A stretch of DNA of 64,000 bases, taken from Roseomonas sp. (GTDB lineage Bacteria; Pseudomonadota; Alphaproteobacteria; Acetobacterales; Acetobacteraceae). This document shows, one piece after another, positions 1 through 7,744 of the stretch (positions are counted from its first letter, which is position 1; each line of letters opens with the position of its first letter). Below the pieces are notes generated by a model. That model worked only from the letters and a program-made list of their open reading frames with translations, was not told the DNA's origin and did no database searches. The stretch spans positions 124,001-188,000 of the forward strand of contig JAPSLO010000010.1 of NCBI GenBank assembly GCA_031180725.1, written 5' to 3'. The position numbers and the translations under genes were made by a program.

Positions 1-1
1 C

Positions 2-112
2 CCCGATGGCGTGCTGTATCTGGGCGCCGCCGAGACGGTAATCGGCCTGACCGAAAGGCTGATGCCCGTCCCTGGGGAGCGCGGCGTCTACGGTCTGGCC
101 GCCCGGAAGTGA
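2..112 (+). CDS. cheR: Chemotaxis methyltransferase CheR, C-terminal end (partial)
   Basis: The window opens inside a reading frame that ends with TGA at 110-112. The 36 visible residues contain LGAAETVIGLT and end ERGVYGLAARK. This resembles the closing part of CheR, the SAM-dependent methyltransferase that methylates glutamates of chemoreceptors, where a G-x-x-E-(T/S) stretch precedes the last strand. Only the C-terminus is present, so the catalytic domain cannot be checked. The flagellar genes further on fit a chemotaxis gene here, but the call rests on a short stretch. Confidence 0.6.
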   Translation, partial: PDGVLYLGAAETVIGLTERLMPVPGERGVYGLAARK

Positions 113-161
113 GGCGCGGTGGGGCGTGGCGCGACGCGCCGCGTCCTGGCAGGCTGGGGGC

Positions 162-791
162 ATGGACAGCATGGCCCCGCAGGACCCCTTCGCCATCAGC
201 AGCCTGGAAGCGCTGGAGGCGCTCTACCCCGCACCCGGGGAGCTGGTGCGCAACAAGGAAAGCGACCGGATCGGGCCGGTGACGCGCGCCTTCCTGGCTG
301 CCAGCCCCTTCTGCCTGCTGGCCACGATCGGCCCGCGCGGCCCGCATGTGACGCCGCGCGGCGACGGCCCCGGCTTCGTTGAAGCGGCGGATGAGCGCAC
401 GCTGGTCCTGCCCGACCGGCGCGGCAACAACCGGCTGGATGCGCTGCGCGATATTCTGCACGACCCGCGCGTGGCGCTGCTGTTCCTGGTGCCGGGCGCA
501 GGGGAAACGCTGCGCGTGCATGGCCGTGCGCGGATCACGACGGACCCGGCGCTCCGCGCGCGCCATGCGGTGCAGGGGAAGGAACCGGTATCGGTGCTGG
601 TCATCTCTGTCGAAAACCTGTTCATGCAATGCGCCAAGGCGGTGATCCGCTCCCGCCTCTGGGACGGCCGGGAGAAGCCCGCGGGCGTGCCGACGCTCGG
701 CCAGCTGATTGCGGAGCATACGGCGGGACGCGCCGATGCCGGCCAAGTGGATGCCGGCATGCCGGAGGCGTATCGCAACCGGCTTTACTAA
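162..791 (+). CDS. Pyridoxamine 5'-phosphate oxidase-fold (FMN-binding) protein
   Basis: A 209-residue protein of the PPOX-like split-barrel flavin-binding superfamily, resembling the MSMEG_1061 type. The N-terminal part carries SPFCLLATIGPRG followed by VTPRGDGPGF, and then PDRRGNNRLDALRDI, the usual flavin-phosphate contact region; LRVHGRARI follows in the barrel. The substrate is unknown; relatives bind FMN or F420 and are often called general stress or oxidoreductase proteins. An in-frame ATG lies 36 bases upstream, but the start at 162 is preceded by a purine-rich ribosome-binding stretch and gives the normal family N-terminus. No signal peptide is seen. It appears monocistronic, lying between cheR and the RTX gene. 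Confidence 0.8.
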   Translation: MDSMAPQDPFAISSLEALEALYPAPGELVRNKESDRIGPVTRAFLAASPFCLLATIGPRGPHVTPRGDGPGFVEAADERTLVLPDRRGNNRLDALRDILHDPRVALLFLVPGAGETLRVHGRARITTDPALRARHAVQGKEPVSVLVISVENLFMQCAKAVIRSRLWDGREKPAGVPTLGQLIAEHTAGRADAGQVDAGMPEAYRNRLY

Positions 792-962
792 GAGGGCAGC
801 ATCACGGCGTCACGCGTGTAACGTGAGAAACCCGATCCGACATCACTGCGGTACATCCTGAGCCTAGATCCTGCCGCCGCACCGCCCTCCGCTGCCTTGC
901 CGCCCCTGTGCCGGCACGGCGGCCAGCCTGGAGACGGGCGGAACCGGACGGAGGATACGAAG

Positions 963-3845
963 ATGTTCGCTGGTGCCCGCGGTTCCGTGCCGCGATCCCT
1001 CGCGCTCGCTGCAAATGCGACCGTCGCCGGCACGGACGGCGCAGACTACCTGAACGCCACCACGGCGCCGGAGCTGATCCTCGGCTATGGCGGCGATGAC
1101 GTCATCTTCGCCAGCCCGGGCGAAATGAACGGCGACACAATCCATGGCGGTGCAGGCTTCGACGCGCTGAGCCTGGATTTCGCTGGCGCCACAGCCGGTG
1201 TCGCCTTCACCGTGCTGGATTCCGGCGTGCCGGTGACGCTGGGCGGGGCGACGGTGATCTCGGTCGAGGAGTATTCGCTGGCACTGACGGGCTTCGCTGA
1301 CACCTTCACGGGCGGATTGTTCGACGACCGCGCGGATGGCGGCGCTGGAAACGACAAGCTACGGGGCGGCGCCGGCCATGACGACCTCTTCGGCGATGCG
1401 GGCAATGACCTGCTGGAAGGTGGGACCGGGGATGACGGACTGCTCGGCGGCGATGGGAAGGACACGCTGCGGGGCGGGACGGGCCGCGACTACCTCGGCG
1501 GCGACGCCGGCAATGATCAGCTTTTCGGCGAGGCCGGCGACGACAATCTGCTTGGCGGGCTCGGACATGACACGCTGGACGGCGGAGGGGACAACGATTC
1601 CTTGTCCGGCGGGGATGGCAATGATCGACTGATGGGCGGAACGGGTGCCGACCGCCTGGCCGGTAATACCGGCGCGGACACGATCCTGGGCGGCGACGGC
1701 AATGACGAGATCGAGCGGTACATTGGCGACGGCGCCGATAGCATCGATGGCGGCGCGGGCGTGGATCGGCTGCTGCTGAACAATGTCAGCGGCGTCTTCA
1801 TCGCGCTGGATCCGAACCAGCAGAACACCCTTTCCGACGGCACGCGCCTGATCAATATCGAGGCCTATTCCATCAACGGTACCACCGGGAGCGAGAAGTT
1901 CGTTGGTGCAGCCGGCGACGACGTGCTGAACGCCTATACGGGCAATGACACGCTGGACGGTGGCGTGGGCAATGACCTGCTGATGGCCGGCGAAGGCGCT
2001 GACTCCCTTGCCGGTGGCGCGGGCGACGACACGATGATCGCCGGCGCGGGTGGGGTGGACCGGATGGATGGCGGCGCTGGTTTTGACCTGGCCCAGCTGG
2101 ATTTCCACAGCTACTCCAGCCAGATCTCCTACAGCTTCTCGATCTCGGGCAGGCAGGCGACGCTCTCGAACGGCGGCACGATCCGCGACAGTGAGGCCTT
2201 CAACATCCGAACCGCTTACGGGAACGACGTGCTGAACGGCACCGGCGCGGCCTGGGTCTCCTTCGACGCATCTGGTGGCGACAATACGCTGATCGGCACC
2301 GCTGGGAACGACCATCTCAGCAGCGGTTATGGCGCCGACAGCATCCGGGGTGGCGACGGCATCGACCGCATCATCGACTTCGGCGGCAACAACACGATCG
2401 ATGCCGGCGCGGGGGCGGATGAGGTCTCGGTCGATAGCAGCAGCGGTACCAGCACCATCACACTCGGTGATGGCGATGACGTCGTCTACCTCAACAATGG
2501 CGGCGGCAGCGCAGGCGGAATCTATACTGTCTTTGGCGGCGCCGGCGTGGACTGGGCCTGGCTGAACCGCTCAGGCAGCAGCCAAAATCTCAGCTTCACC
2601 CTCTCGGCCAATGCCACGCTGGTCAATGGCAACGCCACGCTGCAGGACATCGAGCGGGTGCGCCTCTGGTCCGGCTACGGTGCAGACAGCCTGACCGGCG
2701 GTGCGCTGAACGACTGGCTGAACGGGAACAACGGCGACGATGTGCTGAAGGGGCTGGGCGGCCATGACGAGCTGCATGGCTGGAACGGCCGCGACCTGCT
2801 GGAAGGCGGCATGGGCAACGACACGATCTTCGCAACCGGCGGCATCAAGGATTACGATGCCGATACGCTGCTGGGCGGTGATGGCAATGATGAGCTGCAC
2901 ATCAATCGCGGCGACATGGCCAATGGCGGCGCGGGGTTCGACCGCGTCTTCGTCGAGCTCAGCGAGGAGACAGCGGGCGTCCGCTTCAGCTTTTCCACCG
3001 GCACCGTTGCGGTGGATGCCACCACCTCCTTCACCGGGGCGGAGGCGCTGAACTTCGACGGCGGATCAGGCGGCGATACGGTGACCGGCGGCGGCCAGCA
3101 GGACCGGCTGGAAGGCAATGGCGGAACCGACCGGCTGCGCGGCGGCGGCGGTCATGACGAGCTGTCGGACGGGCTCGGCCAGGACAGCCTCTACGGCGAC
3201 GGCGGAAACGATCTGCTGGTGCGTACCGACCATGACGGGGTAGGCACGGACCACTTCGATGGCGGCGCCGGCAATGACACGATCAGCTTCGATTTCTGGT
3301 CGGAAGACGCCGTGTATCTGGACTTGATCGAGCAGCAGTACAATGGCGGCATGGCCTGGGGCCTGACAGTGGCGAACATCGAAGGCGTCGCGGGCAGTGA
3401 GCGGGCAGACGACATCCGCGGCTCGGACCTCGGCAATTTCCTGTTCGGCGGCCGGGACACGGACTACCTGGAAGGCCGCGGCGGAGACGACATGCTGGAG
3501 GGCGGCGAGGGCGCCGATGCGCTGCATGGCGGGGCAGGCAAGGACCTGTTCCGCTTCGGCCCCGGCGCCGTCGGATCGGGGGACACCATCCTCGATTTCA
3601 CACAGGGCGAGGACAAGCTGCTGATCAGCCGCGAGGCCTTCGGCCTGGGGCCCGCCGGGGCGGTCAACCTAGTGGTCGGCACCGATCCAAAAGCTGCGGG
3701 GACAGCGCCGCAATTCCTGTTCGAGACAGATAGCGGCCGGCTGTGGTTCGATGCCGACGGGACGGCGGCTCAGGCCGATCCGGCCCTGGTCGCCACGGTG
3801 CTGGGAGCGCCTACCCTGGCGACGGCGGACTTCGTGCTGTTCTGA
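963..3845 (+). CDS. RTX-type calcium-binding repeat protein, type I secretion substrate
   Basis: A 960-residue acidic protein built almost entirely of RTX nonapeptides (G-G-x-G-x-D-x-L-x), for example GGAGNDKLRGG and GGDGNDRLMGG. RTX blocks lie at about residues 125-270, 315-375, 435-535, 580-665, 710-775 and 830-863. Between them are six 40-50-residue non-RTX modules that resemble one another. The C-terminus (about 863-960) has F-R-F-G-P and D-T-I-L-D-F, as in serralysin-like secretion domains of type I substrates. There is no Sec signal and no catalytic motif, so it may be a surface or matrix protein. The start at 963 is chosen for the GGAGG upstream; an ATG at 897 lacks one. No type I exporter genes are nearby. 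Confidence 0.88.
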   Translation: MFAGARGSVPRSLALAANATVAGTDGADYLNATTAPELILGYGGDDVIFASPGEMNGDTIHGGAGFDALSLDFAGATAGVAFTVLDSGVPVTLGGATVISVEEYSLALTGFADTFTGGLFDDRADGGAGNDKLRGGAGHDDLFGDAGNDLLEGGTGDDGLLGGDGKDTLRGGTGRDYLGGDAGNDQLFGEAGDDNLLGGLGHDTLDGGGDNDSLSGGDGNDRLMGGTGADRLAGNTGADTILGGDGNDEIERYIGDGADSIDGGAGVDRLLLNNVSGVFIALDPNQQNTLSDGTRLINIEAYSINGTTGSEKFVGAAGDDVLNAYTGNDTLDGGVGNDLLMAGEGADSLAGGAGDDTMIAGAGGVDRMDGGAGFDLAQLDFHSYSSQISYSFSISGRQATLSNGGTIRDSEAFNIRTAYGNDVLNGTGAAWVSFDASGGDNTLIGTAGNDHLSSGYGADSIRGGDGIDRIIDFGGNNTIDAGAGADEVSVDSSSGTSTITLGDGDDVVYLNNGGGSAGGIYTVFGGAGVDWAWLNRSGSSQNLSFTLSANATLVNGNATLQDIERVRLWSGYGADSLTGGALNDWLNGNNGDDVLKGLGGHDELHGWNGRDLLEGGMGNDTIFATGGIKDYDADTLLGGDGNDELHINRGDMANGGAGFDRVFVELSEETAGVRFSFSTGTVAVDATTSFTGAEALNFDGGSGGDTVTGGGQQDRLEGNGGTDRLRGGGGHDELSDGLGQDSLYGDGGNDLLVRTDHDGVGTDHFDGGAGNDTISFDFWSEDAVYLDLIEQQYNGGMAWGLTVANIEGVAGSERADDIRGSDLGNFLFGGRDTDYLEGRGGDDMLEGGEGADALHGGAGKDLFRFGPGAVGSGDTILDFTQGEDKLLISREAFGLGPAGAVNLVVGTDPKAAGTAPQFLFETDSGRLWFDADGTAAQADPALVATVLGAPTLATADFVLF

Positions 3846-3850
3846 GGCCG

Positions 3851-3899
3851 GGCGGCACTAGCCGCCTGGCGCCCAACCCGGCGGGGCATCCGCCCCGCC
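3851..3899. terminator. Two tandem GC hairpins between convergent RTX and ctrA genes
   Basis: A 6-bp stem (GGCGGC at 3851-3856 and GCCGCC at 3861-3866, loop ACTA) is followed by an 8-bp stem (GGCGGGGC at 3880-3887 and GCCCCGCC at 3892-3899, loop ATCC), then a run of C. The hairpins sit between the ends of two convergent genes, so they could stop transcription from either side. There is no T tract, so the terminator role is inferred. Confidence 0.5.
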
Positions 3900-3988
3900 C
3901 CCCCCCGCCCTGTGCCGCATGCGCGGCGAACCGGCTGGGATCGGGAGCAGAGGCGGCCGCATCGGCGCGCCGGAAGGTCGCGCGCGGG

Positions 3989-4711
3989 TCAGGCGACGGC
4001 GCGCGGTGCTTCCACGGGCAGCGTGATGCGCGTGCCGGAGGCCGGATCCCGCAGCACATAGCCGCGGCCCCAGACAGTGCCGATCAGGTCGCCAGCGCCT
4101 GCCTGGGCCAGCTTCTTGCGCAGCTTGCAGATGAAAACGTCGATGATCTTCACCTCTGGTTCGTCCATGCCGCCGTAGAGGTGGTTCAGGAAGGCTTCCT
4201 TGGTGAGGACAATACCTTTGCGCAGCGTCAGCAGTTCCAGCACCGCGTATTCCTTGCCGGTGAGGTGGACGTTGCGCCCTTCCACCAGGACCTCGCGCGA
4301 GCCGAGGTTCAGCGTCAGCGGGCCGACGGTCAGGGTCGGCTGGCTGAAGCCCTTGGCGCGGCGGACGATCGCCTGGATGCGCGCGATCAGCTCGTGCTGA
4401 TCGAAGGGCTTGGTGATGTAGTCGTCCGCGCCCATGCCGAAGCCGCGGACCTTCGCCTGCGGCCGGGTCAGGCCGGACAGGATCAGCACCGGGGTTTCGA
4501 TCCGGGCGGAGCGAAGGCGCCGGACGACCTCATAGCCCTCCATGTCGGGCAGCATCAGATCCAGAATGATGATGTCGTAATCATAAAGGCGAGCGAGTTC
4601 CACCGCCTCCTCACCCGTGTCGGCTGTGTCAACGATCATGGCGGCGTTCTTCAGCGCCAGAGACACGCCCCGTGCGACGATCGCATCATCCTCAACCAAA
4701 AGGACACGCAT
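3989..4711 (-). CDS. ctrA: Cell-cycle/motility response regulator CtrA
   Basis: A 240-residue OmpR/PhoB-class response regulator. The receiver domain (1-120) has the acidic pair at D8-D9, the phosphoacceptor D51 in [10 protein letters not shown], and the K of ADDYITKPF. The C-terminal winged helix (about 125-235) contains [22 protein letters not shown] and [12 protein letters not shown], which are hallmarks of alphaproteobacterial CtrA, and ends [12 protein letters not shown]51 matches the known Caulobacter phosphosite. CtrA binds DNA and controls cell cycle, division and flagellar or chemotaxis genes; in Rhodospirillales it mainly governs motility. The divergent fliI supports that here. The open frame continues far upstream, but ATG 4711 gives the exact family N-terminus. 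Confidence 0.93.
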   Translation of the reverse strand: MRVLLVEDDAIVARGVSLALKNAAMIVDTADTGEEAVELARLYDYDIIILDLMLPDMEGYEVVRRLRSARIETPVLILSGLTRPQAKVRGFGMGADDYITKPFDQHELIARIQAIVRRAKGFSQPTLTVGPLTLNLGSREVLVEGRNVHLTGKEYAVLELLTLRKGIVLTKEAFLNHLYGGMDEPEVKIIDVFICKLRKKLAQAGAGDLIGTVWGRGYVLRDPASGTRITLPVEAPRAVA

Positions 4712-4772
4712 TGGCCGTACTCCCACATCCCATGCGTGTAGGGATATCACTCCGCTCGTGGATTGAAAGGCC

Positions 4773-4787
4773 TTTTTTACGAAAAAA
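4773..4787. promoter_or_regulatory. AT-rich palindrome in the ctrA/fliI intergenic region
   Basis: TTTTTT-ACG-AAAAAA lies in the 126-base gap between the divergent starts of ctrA and fliI. It is the most AT-rich spot in an otherwise GC-rich neighbourhood, suggesting a promoter element or protein-binding site. A classic CtrA box (TTAA-N7-TTAA) was not found in the gap. Confidence 0.4.
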
Positions 4788-4837
4788 CGGTCTCCGAGAG
4801 GTAAAGATGTCCATAATTTTGGAATGGAACCCGTAGA

Positions 4838-6181
4838 TTGAGCGTAACGCAATTTCGCGAGCGAACGTCCCTGGCCGCGACGCTCATGGCGCAGATCGAA
4901 ACGAGCGGATCGGTGGGCCGGCTTGGCCAAGCCGGCCCCCTCGCCCTGCGAATCGAGGGATTCCGCCCCCCTCTGGCCCTCGGCGACCGCATTGTCATTG
5001 AAACCGGGGAGGCCCCGACACTCGCGGAGGTTGTCCATGTGGCGCCCACCTTCGCCGAGGCCGTGCCTTTCGGCCGCCAGTCTCGCCCGCGCTATGGGCA
5101 GCGGGTGGAGCTGCTGGGCCAGCCTCAGCTCGCCGTCGCCAACACTTGGTTGGGCCGGGTGCTGGACCCGCTGGGCGCACCCATGGATGGCAGGGGCCCG
5201 CTGCCGCTCGGCGCCCTGCCCCGCCCCGTCGCGGCCGATCCGCCGCCGGCCGGTACACGGGCCCGGCTGGGGAACAGGGTCTCGCTGGGGGTACGAGCTC
5301 TGGACCTGTTCTGCACCATGCGGGAGGGGCAGCGGCTGGGCCTTTTCGCGGCCTCGGGCATCGGCAAGTCCACCCTGCTCTCGATGCTGGCCGGTGCGCC
5401 CGGCTTCGATGTCGCGGTGTTGGGGCTGATCGGCGAACGCGGGCGGGAGCTGCGCGAGTTCATCGAGGACGATCTGGGCCCCGAGCGCCTGGCACGCAGC
5501 GTCGTGGTCTGCGCTACCTCCGATGCCGCCGCACCGCTGCGGCGTGAAGCGGCACTCTCCGCGATGACCGTGGCGGAGCATTTCCGCGACCAGGGCAAGC
5601 GCGTGCTGCTGCTGCTGGACAGCGTGACGCGCTTCGCCCTGGCCTGCCGCGAAATCGGGCTGGCCGCCGGCGAGCCGCCTGCCACCCGCGGCCACCCGCC
5701 TTCCGTCTTCGCCGAACTTCCACGACTGCTGGAGCGTGCCGGGCCTGGCCCGGAAGGCTGTGCCGGCTCCATCACCCTGCTGGCAACCGTGCTTGTGGAA
5801 GGCGACGACCATGACGAGCCGGTGGCCGATGCGGTGCGCGGCATCCTGGACGGGCATGTGGTCCTGGACCGCGCCATCGCGGAGCGCGGCCGTTATCCGG
5901 CGGTGGATGTGCTTCGCAGCCTGTCGCGCACCGTGCCTGGCTGCCTTGATCCCGTCCAGCGCGAGGTGGTGGGCAAGGCGCGGCGGGTGCTGGCCCTGCA
6001 GCAGGAAATGGCGGAGCTGGTGCGGCTGGGCGCCTACCGCCCCGGCACCGACGCGGAAGTGGACGAGGCGCTGCGCCTGGCGCCGCGTATCGAGGCGCTG
6101 CTGCGCCAGTCCAAGGGGGATCCCACCCCGCTGGAGGACGCCTTCGCCATACTGAAGGAAGCACTGAATGCCCCGACCTGA
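4838..6181 (+). CDS. fliI: Flagellar export ATPase FliI
   Basis: A 447-residue F1-beta-like ATPase of the flagellar type III export apparatus; it acts at the cytoplasmic face of the export gate. Walker A is AASGIGKST at 171-179, GLIGERGRE follows at about 196-204, and Walker B VLLLLD is at 256-261 with [20 protein letters not shown], the typical FliI/SctN signature. The small N-terminal barrel is present ([12 protein letters not shown]). The start is TTG at 4838 behind a purine-rich stretch; an in-frame ATG at 4886 would still keep most of the barrel. It is divergent from ctrA and overlaps the next gene by 14 bases. Confidence 0.93.
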   Translation: MSVTQFRERTSLAATLMAQIETSGSVGRLGQAGPLALRIEGFRPPLALGDRIVIETGEAPTLAEVVHVAPTFAEAVPFGRQSRPRYGQRVELLGQPQLAVANTWLGRVLDPLGAPMDGRGPLPLGALPRPVAADPPPAGTRARLGNRVSLGVRALDLFCTMREGQRLGLFAASGIGKSTLLSMLAGAPGFDVAVLGLIGERGRELREFIEDDLGPERLARSVVVCATSDAAAPLRREAALSAMTVAEHFRDQGKRVLLLLDSVTRFALACREIGLAAGEPPATRGHPPSVFAELPRLLERAGPGPEGCAGSITLLATVLVEGDDHDEPVADAVRGILDGHVVLDRAIAERGRYPAVDVLRSLSRTVPGCLDPVQREVVGKARRVLALQQEMAELVRLGAYRPGTDAEVDEALRLAPRIEALLRQSKGDPTPLEDAFAILKEALNAPT

Positions 6182-6554
6182 CCCCCTGAAGGTGCTGGCG
6201 AAGCTGCGCGGGATCGAGCGCGACCGCGCGCGGCGCGCCATGGCCGATGCACAGGCCGGCCTTTCTGCCGCCTTGGCGGCGGAAGCCGCGGTGGAAGGCG
6301 CGCTGGTGGCCGAGGCTGCACATGCCCCCGCGGATTACGCGGCCTGGCTGCCGGCGGCCGAGCGGGCGCGCAACGCCGCGCGCCTGGGCACCGTCCGCGC
6401 CGAGGCCAGTGCGGAACTGGCCCGCGCCGCGCTGGTGGAGGCGCGCGCCCGGGCGGAGGCGGTGGAGACGCTGCTGGCGACCCGCCGCGCAGAAGCGCGC
6501 GCGGTGCGGCTGGCGGCGGAACAGGTGCGGCTGGACGACGTGCGGCGGCAGTAG
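6168..6554 (+). CDS. fliJ: FliJ-like flagellar export chaperone
   Basis: A 128-residue, Ala/Arg/Glu-rich, fully helical protein with no Gly-rich or membrane segments. It starts with [18 protein letters not shown] and continues as a long predicted coiled coil, the layout of FliJ, the stalk-like cofactor of FliI. Sequence conservation in FliJ is weak. The call therefore rests mainly on length, coiled-coil character and position: its ATG lies inside the end of fliI with a 14-base overlap, suggesting translational coupling. Confidence 0.75.
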   Translation: MPRPDPLKVLAKLRGIERDRARRAMADAQAGLSAALAAEAAVEGALVAEAAHAPADYAAWLPAAERARNAARLGTVRAEASAELARAALVEARARAEAVETLLATRRAEARAVRLAAEQVRLDDVRRQ

Positions 6555-6667
6555 GGTTCCGGCCCGTTCGGCTGTCGGTCCTCAGGGCGGTCCGGTCCGA
6601 TCGGCTTGACCTGAGCTTGCGCAGCGCGGCGGCTCGGGCTTTCGTGCCGGCCAGCCAGGAGAGACCG

Positions 6668-7630
6668 ATGTTCCCAGAACGCCCCACCCTGCTCTTTGCC
6701 CATGTTGCCTACCGCTTCGCCGAACGCTACGCCGCCCGCGCCGGCAAGCTGCCGGTGCTGGAGGCGACCAGCCTGGAGGAGCTGGAGGCGAAAATCGGCC
6801 AGGCCGATGTGCTGCTGGTCTCCGGCTTGTGGCGCAACCACCTGGCCAGGTCGGGCGGGCGGCTGAAATTCATCCAGTCCATCAGCGCGGGCGTGGACCA
6901 GTACGACAGGGCGGCGCTTTCGGCGGCCGGCATCCGGCTGGCCTCGGCGCAGGGCGCCAACGCCAATGCCGTGTCGGAACACGCCATCGCGCTGATCCTG
7001 GCGCTTGCCCGCCGCATCCCGGAAGCGCGCGATAACCAGGCGAAGCAGCATTGGCGCGGCATGATCGGCGATCTCACCCGGCGCGAGGACGAGCTGGGCG
7101 GCAAGACCTTGCTCGTGGTGGGCATCGGCCGTATCGGCGGGCGGCTTGCACGGCTGGCCAAGGCCTTCGGCATGAATGTCATCGGCCTGCGCCGCAATCC
7201 CGCGAATGGCCCCGAAGGGGCGGACGAGATCCATGCCATGTCTGCGCTGAAGGCCCAACTGCCGCGCGCCGACATCGTGGCCCTGACCTGCGCGCTGACC
7301 GAGGAGACGCGCGGCCTTATGGATGCAGCCGCCTTCGCCGCCATGAAGCCCGGCGCGACGCTGGTGAATGTGGCGCGCGGCAAGGTCTGCGATGAGGCGG
7401 CGCTGATCGCCGCCCTGCAATCCGGCCAAATCGGCCAGGCGGCGCTGGACGTGACGGCAGAGGAGCCGCTGCCGGCCGACAGCCCACTCTGGACCATGCC
7501 AAACGTCCTCATCACGCCGCATACGGGCGGCGAGACTCGCGCCTATGAGGACAATGTCCTTGACCTGATGGAGGAGAACCTGGCGCGGCTGCAGCGCGGT
7601 GAGACGGCGCTGAGGAACCAGGTGGTCTGA
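6668..7630 (+). CDS. D-isomer-specific 2-hydroxyacid dehydrogenase (NAD(P)-dependent)
   Basis: A 320-residue cytosolic dehydrogenase that interconverts 2-oxo acids and D-2-hydroxy acids, in the glyoxylate/hydroxypyruvate reductase-like group. The Rossmann motif GIGRIG is at 152-157. The catalytic triad is visible as R237 (NVARG), E266 (AEEPLP) and H285 (TPHTGG). The substrate-side sequence SISAGVDQYD fits the family. The start at 6668 follows CAGGAGAGACC; an earlier ATG at 6617 would add 17 unlike residues. A strong hairpin follows the stop, so it is probably a single-gene unit. The exact substrate cannot be read from sequence. Confidence 0.87.
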   Translation: MFPERPTLLFAHVAYRFAERYAARAGKLPVLEATSLEELEAKIGQADVLLVSGLWRNHLARSGGRLKFIQSISAGVDQYDRAALSAAGIRLASAQGANANAVSEHAIALILALARRIPEARDNQAKQHWRGMIGDLTRREDELGGKTLLVVGIGRIGGRLARLAKAFGMNVIGLRRNPANGPEGADEIHAMSALKAQLPRADIVALTCALTEETRGLMDAAAFAAMKPGATLVNVARGKVCDEAALIAALQSGQIGQAALDVTAEEPLPADSPLWTMPNVLITPHTGGETRAYEDNVLDLMEENLARLQRGETALRNQVV

Positions 7631-7673
7631 GGCGCCTGCTCAACCGAAGGTGACGCCTTTCCGGCACCTCTGG

Positions 7674-7705
7674 AACGCCCCGCGCGGGATCCCCGCCGGG
7701 GCGTT
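7674..7705 (+). terminator. Strong hairpin terminator after the hydroxyacid dehydrogenase
   Basis: A perfect 9-bp inverted repeat (AACGCCCCG at 7674-7682, CGGGGCGTT at 7697-7705) encloses an inner 5-bp stem GCGGG/CCCGC, followed by a short T-containing tail. It lies 44 bases after the dehydrogenase stop and before the next gene, as expected of an intrinsic terminator. Confidence 0.7.
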
Positions 7706-7744
7706 TGCGTTCGCCCCTCTCGGAGCAGAGGGGGATGAGCCGCG

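Noticed and set aside
1359-2315. Long minus-strand open frame across the RTX gene
   Set aside because: It mirrors the biased codons of the GGxGxD repeats and has only low-complexity sequence; the plus strand is clearly coding.
963-3845. Regular short repeats that could suggest a CRISPR array
   Set aside because: Period and sequence follow 27-base codon repeats of RTX nonapeptides and are fully coding; there are no unique spacers.
4712-6241. Upstream extension of the ctrA frame through fliI
   Set aside because: The translation is Arg/Gln/His-rich with no domain and is the antisense of fliI; CtrA proper begins at 4711.
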